Origin: JBBKXJ01 sp037969395
GTDB lineage: Bacteria > Pseudomonadota > Gammaproteobacteria > Pseudomonadales > JAUIET01
Assembly (NCBI GenBank): GCA_037969395.1
Contig: JBBKXJ010000298.1
Span: 1-5,900, forward strand
Direction of reading: 5' to 3'
DNA length: 5,900 nucleotides
Below, in pieces: positions 1-5,900 of the stretch. A program made the position numbers and the translations under genes. The notes under the pieces were generated by a model that was given only the letters and a program-made list of their open reading frames with translations, was not told where the DNA came from and made no database searches. Numbering within the stretch: the stretch's first letter is position 1; every line of letters starts with the position of its first letter.

Positions 1-153
1 GAAGTCGTATGGGAAACCGATGACCTGATTGCCGGTGATGCATGGTCAGACTTTTTACCGGCCTCCAAAGAGATAATGGCCAACTGGAAATCGCCCATCA
101 AGTGTGGCAACTACAATACCACGACCAAAAAATGCTCGGGTCAGGTTTACTAG
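1..153 (+). CDS. urtA: Urea ABC transporter substrate-binding protein UrtA, 3' end only (partial)
   Basis: Frame 1 is open from the first base to a TAG at 151-153 and gives the last 50 residues of a protein whose start lies outside the window. The fragment begins EVVWETDDLIAGDAWSDF and ends in a cysteine-flanked tail (CGNYNTTTKKC, then SGQVY). The VWET stretch followed by an acidic/proline-containing tail fits the C-terminus of UrtA, the periplasmic binding protein (Leu/Ile/Val-binding-like fold) that captures urea and delivers it to UrtBC. The identification rests mainly on position, directly before urtBCDE in the same direction, because 50 residues show no catalytic motif. The two cysteines, at fragment residues 35 and 45, could form a disulfide in the periplasm; this is inference. 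A strong terminator follows 32 nt after the stop. Confidence 0.82.
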   Translation, partial: EVVWETDDLIAGDAWSDFLPASKEIMANWKSPIKCGNYNTTTKKCSGQVY

Positions 154-184
154 CTCGCGCACAACAGAACAACTCGCAGCCTTT

Positions 185-212
185 GGAGGCGCTAGTCGCC
201 TCTTTTTTTTTT
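185..212 (+). terminator. Intrinsic terminator/attenuator between urtA and urtB
   Basis: A perfect 6-bp stem, GAGGCG (186-191) and CGCCTC (197-202), encloses a 5-nt loop CTAGT. G185 can add a wobble pair with T203, and a run of ten T (203-212) follows at once. This is a classic Rho-independent terminator. It lies 32 nt after the urtA stop and 30 nt before the urtB start. Partial readthrough would leave urtA mRNA in excess over urtBCDE, as is common where a binding protein gene precedes its permease genes. The 30 nt left before urtB leave little room for a separate promoter, so the downstream genes probably depend on readthrough. Confidence 0.85.
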
Positions 213-242
213 CAATTAATACCCTCGGAATGTAAATAGCTA

Positions 243-1883
243 ATGTATTTCGTTAGAAGCTTAATCATGCTTTGCATTATTTACCTCCCGGGTTTTTCGT
301 CATCGGTGCTTGCCGAAGACGCACCTCAGCAAGAATTAAGCGTTAACTTGCAAGAGTTGATAACAGCCAGCCTGAAGGCCAAGCAGGAAATTCTGCTGAA
401 ACTGGAGAAAAGCGGTGGCCAGGCGATGATCCCGGCCTTTGAAGCCATGCTGGAAGGTGATCTCTACTACCGCAAAGCCGACTCGATTGTGGTGATTGCA
501 AGCAAGGGCAGCAACGGTAACTATTCATTGGTAAAGGCGCTTAGCGGCGAGGCTTTGTCTGACGTTGCGAAGAAGGAAATCAAAAAGATAAGAGTGAATA
601 ACGCCTTGCGCATCAAACTGCGCACAGCGATTGCACGCTTGACGCTGGCGAGCGACGATCCGGCGCTGCGTAAAAAAGCGGTAAAGAATATTAGCAACAA
701 GTTAACTGACGATTCGATCGAGCTACTTAAACAGGCAAAATCAACTGAAACCGTGCAGTCGATTGTTACCGCAATCGACAGCGCGCTTGCCCTCTACGCG
801 CTGGACTCGGAGGATGCCGACGCCAGGCTGCAGGCAATTAATGATATCAGTGGCGACTTGTCGCCTGCCGTTCGAAATAAGCTCAATCTTATCGTGGAAG
901 TAGATGATGAGGGTGAATACGCCGAGGCAGATGCCGGTGTACGCGCGGCAGCGGTCAAAGCACTGCAGCGAATTGAGTCGAAAATCAAAGTATATAAATT
1001 TTTGGAGCAGCTGTTTTTTGGCATCAGTTTAGGCTCGGTATTGCTGCTGGCCGCCACCGGGCTGGCGATTACCTTCGGCGTGATGGGCGTGATCAATATG
1101 GCCCATGGTGAGATGATAATGCTCGGCGCTTATACCACCTACGTTATTCAACAGCTGCTGCCAAATTTCGTCGAGTACTCAATTTTCCTCGCGATTCCCG
1201 CTGCGTTTATTGTCGCCGGTTTGGTTGGCGTACTGATCGAACGCGGTGTCATTCAGTTTCTGCACGGCCGGCCGCTGGAAACCTTGTTGGCAACGTTTGG
1301 CATCAGCCTTATTCTGCAGCAAACCGTGCGTACGATTTTTTCGCCGCTTAACCGCCAGGTGATTACGCCAGAATGGCTAAGCGGTTCGCTTGAGGTCAAC
1401 GCGGTGCTGTCGCTCACCTACAACCGCCTGTACATTATTCTATTCGCCCTACTGGTGTTTGCGTTCCTGCAGCTGATTCTAAAGAAAACCTCGCTGGGCC
1501 TGCATGTGCGCGCCGTGTCGCAGAATCGCAACATGGCGAAGGCAATCGGTATTCGTAGCGGTCGGGTCGACGCTCTAACGTTTGGGCTGGGCTCCGGCAT
1601 CGCCGGCGTGGCTGGCGTGGCGCTGAGTCAGCTAACCAATGTAGGACCCAACCTCGGCCAGGCTTATATTATCGACTCCTTTATGGTGACAGTGTTTGGC
1701 GGGGTAGGTAATTTGTGGGGCACATTTGTTGGCGGCTTCACGCTGGGCATCGCCAATAAATTTCTTGAGCCGGTCACCGGTGCCGTGCTGGCCAATATCC
1801 TCGTGCTGGTTTTCATTATTCTGTTTATACAAAAACGCCCGCGCGGGCTGTTCCCGCAAAAGGGCAGGGCGGCTGAGTCATGA
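243..1883 (+). CDS. urtB: Urea ABC transporter permease UrtB, long form with N-terminal extracytoplasmic domain
   Basis: This is one of two inner-membrane permease subunits of the urea importer. It has 546 residues. Residues 1-24 look like a signal peptide with a hydrophobic core and cleavage after VLA (24). Residues 25 to about 250 are hydrophilic and helical, with degenerate HEAT-like units near 134-151, 187-204 and 228-245. From about 253 it is a LivH-type permease with roughly eight hydrophobic segments. The VINMAHGEMIMLGAY stretch (283-297) and the cytoplasmic loop RAVSQNRNMAKAIGI (423-437), which should contact the ATPases, are typical of the family. UrtB proteins of many proteobacteria carry such an N-terminal extension, so 546 residues is near normal, whereas plain LivH is about 300. 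An in-frame TAG at 237-239 makes ATG 243 the first possible start. The Shine-Dalgarno sequence is weak (GGAA, 227-230). The stop overlaps the urtC start by 4 nt (ATGA). Confidence 0.95.
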   Translation: MYFVRSLIMLCIIYLPGFSSSVLAEDAPQQELSVNLQELITASLKAKQEILLKLEKSGGQAMIPAFEAMLEGDLYYRKADSIVVIASKGSNGNYSLVKALSGEALSDVAKKEIKKIRVNNALRIKLRTAIARLTLASDDPALRKKAVKNISNKLTDDSIELLKQAKSTETVQSIVTAIDSALALYALDSEDADARLQAINDISGDLSPAVRNKLNLIVEVDDEGEYAEADAGVRAAAVKALQRIESKIKVYKFLEQLFFGISLGSVLLLAATGLAITFGVMGVINMAHGEMIMLGAYTTYVIQQLLPNFVEYSIFLAIPAAFIVAGLVGVLIERGVIQFLHGRPLETLLATFGISLILQQTVRTIFSPLNRQVITPEWLSGSLEVNAVLSLTYNRLYIILFALLVFAFLQLILKKTSLGLHVRAVSQNRNMAKAIGIRSGRVDALTFGLGSGIAGVAGVALSQLTNVGPNLGQAYIIDSFMVTVFGGVGNLWGTFVGGFTLGIANKFLEPVTGAVLANILVLVFIILFIQKRPRGLFPQKGRAAES

Positions 1884-2995
1884 TGATTGGTAGCGGCTGG
1901 CGCCGAACTCTGCTTGACGACCGTGGTGGGAAAATCTTTCTCGCTGTACTGTTTGCGTTAACAGTCTGCGCGTCGCTCGGCAATCTGCTGATTCCTGCCG
2001 ACTCCGCGCTGCATGTCAGTACTTATACTATTACGCTGCTGGGCAAATACTTAAGCTATGCGCTGCTGGCCTTGTCGCTGGACGTTATTTGGGGCTACTG
2101 CGGCGTACTGAGTTTGGGGCACGGTGCCTTCTTCGGCCTGGGCGGCTACGCCATGGGCATGTATCTGATGCGCCAGATAGGTGATCGCGGTGTGTACGGG
2201 AATCCTGAACTACCAGACTTTATGGTGTTTCTGAATTGGCAGGAGCTGCCCTGGTATTGGCTCGGTTTCGACCACTTCTCGTTCGCGATGCTGATGGTAT
2301 TGCTGGTGCCCGGCCTATTGGCTTTTGTGTTTGGCTGGCTGGCATTCCGCTCGCGTGTCGCGGGGGTGTACTTCTCTATTATCAGCCAGGCGATGACCTA
2401 TGCGCTAATGCTGGCATTCTTCCGCAACGAGATGGGCTTCGGTGGCAATAACGGCCTTACCGATTTCAAGGATTTACTCGGCTTTAATCTGCAATCCGAC
2501 GCTACCCGCGTGGGTCTGTTTCTGGCGACGGCCATTGCCCTGGCTGGCGCGTATTGCGTCAGCCGGCTGTTGCTAAGTTCGCGCTATGGTCGGGTCGTGG
2601 TCGCTATTCGCGACGCCGAAGACCGCACTCGCTTCCTCGGTTTTAAAACAGATTTATACAAAGTCTCGCTATTCGTCTACTCCGCACTGTTGGCAGCCAT
2701 CGCCGGAGCCCTGTACGTGCCGCAGGTTGGCATCATTAACCCGGGAGAGTTCTCGCCAATCAATTCCATCGAAGTGGTAGTGTGGGTTGCCGTTGGCGGG
2801 CGCGGTACGCTCTACGGTGCCATCGTCGGTGCCGTGCTGGTCAATTACCTGAAAACGCGCTTCACAGCGGTATTGCCGGAAGCCTGGCTATTCGCACTGG
2901 GGGCGCTGTTTGTCGGCGTGACCCTGTTCTTGCCACAGGGTTTGGTGGGTTTGTTGCAGCGCCGTAGCAAGGGAGTTAATTATGCAAGCAGTTGA
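1880..2995 (+). CDS. urtC: Urea ABC transporter permease UrtC
   Basis: This is the second inner-membrane permease subunit, a LivM-type protein expected to pair with UrtB to form the urea channel. It has 371 residues, within the usual UrtC range. A hydrophobic segment at about 18-40 is followed by LSLDVIWGYCGVLSLGHGAF (65-84), the hallmark of the LivM/UrtC family. The ATPase-contact loop is VVVAIRDAEDRTRFLGF (239-255). The conserved region NPGEFSPINSIEVVVWVAVG (287-306) and GRGTLYGAIVGA come next, and LPQGL (351-355) lies near the C-terminus. The start at 1880 overlaps the urtB stop as ATGATGA. A second ATG at 1883 is possible and would shorten the protein by one residue. CAGGG at 1865-1869 is a loosely spaced ribosome site, so coupling to urtB translation is likely. 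The 3' end overlaps urtD by 14 nt. Confidence 0.95.
   Translation: MMIGSGWRRTLLDDRGGKIFLAVLFALTVCASLGNLLIPADSALHVSTYTITLLGKYLSYALLALSLDVIWGYCGVLSLGHGAFFGLGGYAMGMYLMRQIGDRGVYGNPELPDFMVFLNWQELPWYWLGFDHFSFAMLMVLLVPGLLAFVFGWLAFRSRVAGVYFSIISQAMTYALMLAFFRNEMGFGGNNGLTDFKDLLGFNLQSDATRVGLFLATAIALAGAYCVSRLLLSSRYGRVVVAIRDAEDRTRFLGFKTDLYKVSLFVYSALLAAIAGALYVPQVGIINPGEFSPINSIEVVVWVAVGGRGTLYGAIVGAVLVNYLKTRFTAVLPEAWLFALGALFVGVTLFLPQGLVGLLQRRSKGVNYASS
2971..2975 (+). promoter_or_regulatory. Ribosome binding site of urtD, inside urtC
   Basis: GGGAG lies 6 nt before ATG 2982 and within the last codons of urtC. It fixes the urtD start used here, which keeps the N-terminal extension. Confidence 0.75.
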
Positions 2996-3818
2996 TAACT
3001 TTCGCGACTTCTGGCGCCGCGACAGAGTATTCGACTGGCTGATCGAAGACACGCCGTTCGACGTCGATATCTCGCACAAGGTCATTCTCTATGTCGAGGG
3101 GTTAACCGTTAGTTTCGATGGCTTTAAAGCTTTGAACGACCTGAACCTGTATGTTGACGACGGCGAGCTACGCTGTCTAATTGGCGCCAACGGCGCGGGT
3201 AAAACCACGCTGATGGACGTGATTACCGGTAAAACCAGACCTGACGCCGGCATGGCGTATTTTGGTCAGACCATGAACCTGCTGCAACAAAGCGAGGCCG
3301 AAACTGCCCGCGCCGGTATTGGCCGTAAATTTCAAAAGCCCAGCGTGTTTGAACAGCACACGGTATTTTATAATCTGGAACTGGCTCTCAAGGCCAACAA
3401 GGGCATATGGCCGGCGATCTTTGCTAACATCTCTGCCGAGCAATGCGATCATATCGACGCTACGCTGCATACCATTGGCCTGCTTGAACATCGCGACCAG
3501 CTGGCCGGTACGCTGTCGCATGGCCAAAAACAGTGGCTTGAAATTGGCATGCTGTTGGTGGCCGACCCGCGCATCCTGCTTATCGACGAACCGGTCGCCG
3601 GCATGACCGCGCAGGAGACCGAGCGCACGGCGGAGCTGCTAACCTCGCTCGCAGGTGAGCATACCGTCATTGTAGTAGAGCACGACATGGAGTTCGTGCG
3701 CAGTATTGCGCGTACCGTCACCGTATTGCACCAGGGGTCAGTGCTGGCTGAAGGTAGTATGGAAGAGGTGCAAAACAATCAATCTGTGATCGAAGTCTAT
3801 CTCGGGGAAGATCATTGA
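2982..3818 (+). CDS. urtD: Urea ABC transporter ATP-binding protein UrtD
   Basis: This is one of the two cytoplasmic ATPase subunits that power urea import, a LivG-type protein of 278 residues. All ABC motifs are present: Walker A GANGAGKTT (68-76), Q-loop Gln118 in RKFQKP, signature LSHGQ (178-182), Walker B ILLIDEP with Asp202 and Glu203, and switch His234 in VVEHD. The signature has His in place of the first Gly of LSGGQ, which is common in LivG/UrtD proteins. The C-terminus EVYLGEDH is typical of the family. About 35 residues precede the nucleotide-binding domain, with a basic-aromatic segment (FWRRDRVFDWL, 10-20). Such an extension is known from UrtD and separates it from amino-acid LivG. 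The gene starts within the end of urtC and overlaps urtE by 4 nt, which suggests coupled, near-equimolar synthesis. Confidence 0.95.
   Translation: MQAVDNFRDFWRRDRVFDWLIEDTPFDVDISHKVILYVEGLTVSFDGFKALNDLNLYVDDGELRCLIGANGAGKTTLMDVITGKTRPDAGMAYFGQTMNLLQQSEAETARAGIGRKFQKPSVFEQHTVFYNLELALKANKGIWPAIFANISAEQCDHIDATLHTIGLLEHRDQLAGTLSHGQKQWLEIGMLLVADPRILLIDEPVAGMTAQETERTAELLTSLAGEHTVIVVEHDMEFVRSIARTVTVLHQGSVLAEGSMEEVQNNQSVIEVYLGEDH
3804..3809 (+). promoter_or_regulatory. Ribosome binding site supporting the TTG start of urtE
   Basis: GGGGAA lies 5 nt before TTG 3815, inside the last codons of urtD. It is a strong, well-spaced site and supports the rare TTG start over the next in-frame ATG at 3878, which would remove the first beta strand of the ATPase. 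Confidence 0.8.
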
Positions 3819-4510
3819 TAACCGTCAGTGGGCTCAATCAAAAATACGGCGGCACACAAATATTGTGGGACGTAGACATGCATATCGAAGCCGGCTCGTG
3901 TACCTGCGTGATGGGGCGCAACGGCATGGGCAAAACCACTTTGCTAAAATGCCTGATGGGCTTGTTGCCGGTCAGCACGGGTAGCATCGAATTAAACTCG
4001 CAGAGCCTGGCCGGTAAGGCAGCCGAGCTGCGCGCGCCGGCCGGTGTGGCGTATGTGCCGCAGGGACGGGAAATATTCCCGCAGCTCACCGTTGAAGAAA
4101 ATCTGCAGGTGGGGCTGGCAGGGCGAACTGACGGGCTTAGAAAAATTCCGCCGCGTATCTTTGACCTGTTTCCGGTATTGCAATCGATGCTCAAGCGTCG
4201 TGGTGGCGATTTATCCGGTGGTCAGCAACAGCAGCTGGCGATTGGCAGAGCGCTGGTGATTGACCCGAAAATTCTGATTCTGGACGAACCCAACGAAGGC
4301 ATACAACCCAATATTGTTAAACAGATAGGCGATGTTGTACTGCAGCTTAACCGCGACGAAGGGCTTACCGTATTACTGGTCGAACAAAAGCTCGCGTTTG
4401 CGCGCCGCGTTGGGCAGGCGTATTATCTAATGGAAAAGGGTCGGGTGGTTGCCGCCGGGGCAATGGCCGAACTTGATGAAACACTAATAAACCGGCACTT
4501 GGCTGTTTAG
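3815..4510 (+). CDS. urtE: Urea ABC transporter ATP-binding protein UrtE (TTG start)
   Basis: This is the second cytoplasmic ATPase, a LivF-type protein of 231 residues, the usual UrtE length. It contains Walker A GRNGMGKTT (34-42), Q-loop Gln83 in YVPQGREIFP, signature LSGGQ (133-137) and Walker B ILILDEPNEGIQP (153-165) with Asp157 and Glu158. The DEP-x-EGIQP form is typical of UrtE, where amino-acid LivF usually has DEP-x-GLAP. The switch position holds Gln191 (LLVEQK) in place of His, which is normal for LivF/UrtE and not a defect. The start is TTG, overlapping the urtD stop as TTGA. It yields the expected N-terminus M-ITVSGLNQKYGG, and a good Shine-Dalgarno precedes it. UrtE should form a heterodimer with UrtD under UrtBC. 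Confidence 0.95.
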   Translation: MITVSGLNQKYGGTQILWDVDMHIEAGSCTCVMGRNGMGKTTLLKCLMGLLPVSTGSIELNSQSLAGKAAELRAPAGVAYVPQGREIFPQLTVEENLQVGLAGRTDGLRKIPPRIFDLFPVLQSMLKRRGGDLSGGQQQQLAIGRALVIDPKILILDEPNEGIQPNIVKQIGDVVLQLNRDEGLTVLLVEQKLAFARRVGQAYYLMEKGRVVAAGAMAELDETLINRHLAV

Positions 4511-4591
4511 CATCTGAATTACGCTCCTATCCATGCAAGCACTCATCTCGCAAGCAGGTTTCATTGAATCTTATCGAGTCGAGAGCGTCTT
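4511..4591 (+). other. Intergenic gap between urtE and ureD
   Basis: These 81 nt separate the transporter genes from the urease genes. I see no T-rich terminator hairpin and no convincing sigma-70 or sigma-54 promoter, so readthrough from urtE into ureD is plausible. A heptamer GCAAGCA occurs twice (4535-4541 and 4550-4556). A 20-codon open frame (4533-4595) runs across the gap but has no ribosome site. Confidence 0.5.
4581..4585 (+). promoter_or_regulatory. Ribosome binding site of ureD
   Basis: GAGAG lies 6 nt before GTG 4592. No other ATG, GTG or TTG occurs in this frame between the upstream in-frame TGA (4565-4567) and 4592. GTG 4598 is the only close alternative, and it would be only 12 nt from this site. 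Confidence 0.6.
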
Positions 4592-5464
4592 GTGAACGTG
4601 GCGGTCACCTGTAAAGACACGCCCGCCGCTACTTGGGCTGCCGCGTTGCACCTGGATCTGCAGGGTGGCGTACGCGGCACGCGTTTGTCGCGTTTACATC
4701 ATTCCGGCCCACTGTACGTGCAAAAGCCGTTCTACCCTGAGGGCAAGGAGTATGCGCACGTGTATTTATTGCACCCTCCCGGCGGAATTGTTTCCGGCGA
4801 CTCTCTGGCGATAGAGGTCTCGGCCGCAAACAATGCACACGTGTTAATGACCACCCCCGGCGCGGCGCGTGCCTACCGGGCGCGCGATCCGCTCGCCTTG
4901 CAGCAGCAAGAGATTCGCATTACTAGCGCGGATTGCAGCAGTGTTGAATATTTCCCAATGGAAACGATAGTACACGATGGCGCAAGATTAAATCTGCGCA
5001 CTCGCGTTGACATGCAAAGCGACTGCGTTCTGGCCCTATGGGACATCGCCTGCTTTGGCCTGCCGGCGAGCGATAGCCCGTTTTTATCCGGTAGCCTGCA
5101 GCAGAAGTTTGAGGTATTCAGCGACGGCAGGCCGGTATTCATTGATCGGCTGGTCGTGAACAGTGAGAACCGCGTGGCGGCGGCACGCTGTGGGCTGGGA
5201 GGCCAGCCGGTTACCGGGTTCTTCCTCGCAGGCCCTTTCAACGAAGATAAAGCAGCAAGCTATGTAGAGCAGGCGCGATGCTGCATAGAACAGCTTGGCG
5301 GCAATCAGCAGGTAGCTGTTACAACGGTGAATGCATTTTGCATCGCCCGCTATCTTGGTGCCAGCGCAGCCCAGTCACGCGGTTATTTTACCGAGTTGTG
5401 GGCGCTGGCCAGGCCAATGCTACTAGACCGTGCCGCTAGCATTCCTAGAATTTGGTACACATGA
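4592..5464 (+). CDS. ureD: Urease accessory protein UreD (GTG start)
   Basis: UreD is a cytoplasmic scaffold that binds apo-urease and, with UreF and UreG, forms the complex that delivers nickel and CO2 to the active-site metallocentre. It has 290 residues, near the usual 270-300. Family motifs appear in order: HSGPLYVQKPFYPEG (37-51), LLHPPGGIVSGD (59-70), MTTPGAARAYR (86-96), EYFPMETIVHDGA (119-131) and the C-terminal WALARPMLLDRAASIPRIWYT region (270-290). No key region is missing and the frame is intact. It starts 81 nt after urtE and ends 19 nt before ureA, the common ureDABC order of proteobacteria. GTG 4592 is the earliest possible start in this frame. Confidence 0.95.
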   Translation: MNVAVTCKDTPAATWAAALHLDLQGGVRGTRLSRLHHSGPLYVQKPFYPEGKEYAHVYLLHPPGGIVSGDSLAIEVSAANNAHVLMTTPGAARAYRARDPLALQQQEIRITSADCSSVEYFPMETIVHDGARLNLRTRVDMQSDCVLALWDIACFGLPASDSPFLSGSLQQKFEVFSDGRPVFIDRLVVNSENRVAAARCGLGGQPVTGFFLAGPFNEDKAASYVEQARCCIEQLGGNQQVAVTTVNAFCIARYLGASAAQSRGYFTELWALARPMLLDRAASIPRIWYT

Positions 5465-5469
5465 GTCAA

Positions 5470-5474
5470 GAGAG
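5470..5474 (+). promoter_or_regulatory. Ribosome binding site of ureA
   Basis: GAGAG lies 9 nt before ATG 5484. It supports that start over the ATG at 5461, which opens only a 19-codon frame. Confidence 0.6.
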
Positions 5475-5483
5475 TTTACGTAG

Positions 5484-5786
5484 ATGGAACTGTTACCGCG
5501 AGAGAAAGATAAATTATTGATGTTTACCGCCGCATTGCTGGCCGAACGAAGATTGGCGAGAGGCGTGCTGTTGAATTACCCCGAGGCGATGGCCTATCTG
5601 ACCCTGGCTATCACCGAGGGTGCGCGCGATGGCAAAACAGTTGCCGAACTGATGAGTCTTGGTAAAACCGTGCTGAGTCGTGATCAGGTAATGGATGGCG
5701 TGCCCGAACTGATCAAAGAGGTGCAGGTTGAAGCGACGTTTCCCGACGGTACGAAACTGGTAACCGTGCATGAACCGATTAACTAA
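5484..5786 (+). CDS. ureA: Urease subunit gamma UreA
   Basis: UreA is the smallest structural subunit of bacterial urease, which hydrolyses urea to ammonia and carbamate in the cytoplasm. It packs around the catalytic UreC with UreB in the (UreABC)3 assembly and holds no active-site residue itself. At 100 residues it is full length for a separate gamma subunit. Near-invariant blocks are visible: MELLPREKDKLL (1-12), AERRLARG (20-27), LNYPEAMAYL (29-38), EGARDGKTVAELM (45-57), RDQVMDGVPELI (66-77) and VEATFPDGTKLVTVHEPI (82-99). The separate gene argues against the fused gamma-beta form of Helicobacter. ureB and ureC are expected next but do not begin within the remaining 114 nt. Confidence 0.97.
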   Translation: MELLPREKDKLLMFTAALLAERRLARGVLLNYPEAMAYLTLAITEGARDGKTVAELMSLGKTVLSRDQVMDGVPELIKEVQVEATFPDGTKLVTVHEPIN

Positions 5787-5900
5787 GGAACGGTCACGAA
5801 ATAACTTGTCGTTCTTGCTTGTCTTTTCGCCCGTCTTCTTCGTTGCGGTAACAGTTACATAGTTCGACTATGCGCCTGTTACCACGCCTTGAAGACGAAC
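5787..5900. repeat. Intergenic nested palindrome after ureA, possibly a truncated MITE- or REP-like element
   Basis: No gene is visible here. A long interrupted palindrome is centred on C5865. The inner stem is CATAGT (5858-5863) and ACTATG (5867-5872) around a TCG loop. The middle stem is GGTAACAG (5847-5854) and CTGTTACC (5876-5883). The outer arms are GTCTTC (5833-5838) and GAAGAC (5891-5896). Stems are separated by a 3/3 internal loop and an 8/7 loosely matching loop. No T run follows within the window, so it is not a typical intrinsic terminator. The outer arms reach almost to the window edge, so the element may continue. The flank 5787-5814 also pairs with itself weakly (GAACG 5788-5792, CGTTC 5810-5814). 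Its symmetric, nested form suggests a multi-copy intergenic element, but no second copy lies in this window. Confidence 0.6.

Noticed and set aside
42..239. 65-codon + strand frame across the urtA tail and the terminator
   Set aside because: It overlaps the urtA reading frame and its end is built from the terminator and its T run (a run of Phe). It is a shadow frame.
794..1096. 100-codon minus-strand frame inside urtB, and similar antisense frames within urtD, urtE and ureD
   Set aside because: All lie opposite strongly supported genes, have low-complexity Ser/Ala/Arg-rich products and no recognisable domain.
4385..4390. Loss of the ABC switch histidine in UrtE (Gln191)
   Set aside because: Gln at this position is usual in LivF/UrtE ATPases, so it is not evidence of an inactive protein.
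4511..4591. NtrC/sigma-54 promoter ahead of ureD
   Set aside because: No TGGCAC-N5-TTGC-like pair with correct spacing is visible in the gap.
5461..5520. 19-codon ATG frame overlapping the ureD stop as ATGA
   Set aside because: It is in a different frame from ureA, ends inside it, has no family resemblance and no well-placed ribosome site of its own. The GAGAG motif downstream serves ureA.
5833..5896. Intrinsic terminator of ureA
   Set aside because: The stems are interrupted by internal loops and no T run follows on either strand within the window. Termination here would also cut ureA off from ureB and ureC.
5833..5900. Integron attC site
   Set aside because: The characteristic RYYYAAC and GTTRRRY end boxes are not present in the right arrangement, the inner stems are perfectly symmetric without extrahelical bases, and no cassette or integrase is near.

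Overview
The window holds a urea uptake and urea breakdown cluster, all on the + strand: the 3' end of urtA, complete urtB, urtC, urtD and urtE (a five-component ABC urea importer), then ureD (urease accessory protein) and ureA (urease gamma subunit). The protein sequences, the roughly even GC content and the separate small ureA suggest a gammaproteobacterium, plausibly marine. That placement is inferred from recalled protein families and no database search was made.

Layout: 1-153 is the last 50 codons of urtA. It is followed by a strong intrinsic terminator hairpin (185-212) that probably makes urtA more abundant than the downstream genes. urtB to urtE (243-4510) are packed with 4-14 nt overlaps (urtB/urtC 4 nt, urtC/urtD 14 nt, urtD/urtE 4 nt with a TTG start), so they form one translationally coupled unit. 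An 81-nt gap without a visible terminator separates urtE from ureD (GTG start, 4592). ureA follows ureD after 19 nt. The last 114 nt hold no gene but carry a striking nested palindrome, which appears to be cut by the window edge. It sits where ureB would normally follow.

Working together: periplasmic UrtA captures urea, UrtB and UrtC form the membrane channel, and UrtD and UrtE hydrolyse ATP to drive import. Cytoplasmic urease (UreA with UreB and UreC, which would lie outside the window) splits urea to ammonia and carbamate/CO2. UreD acts with UreF, UreG and UreE to load nickel into the apoenzyme. The arrangement fits nitrogen scavenging from low urea concentrations. No NtrC/sigma-54 or other promoter is visible; the likely main promoter lies upstream of urtA, outside the window.

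The coding content is a known system. The least explained parts are the palindromic element after ureA, the urtA-urtB attenuator and the long N-terminal domain of UrtB.
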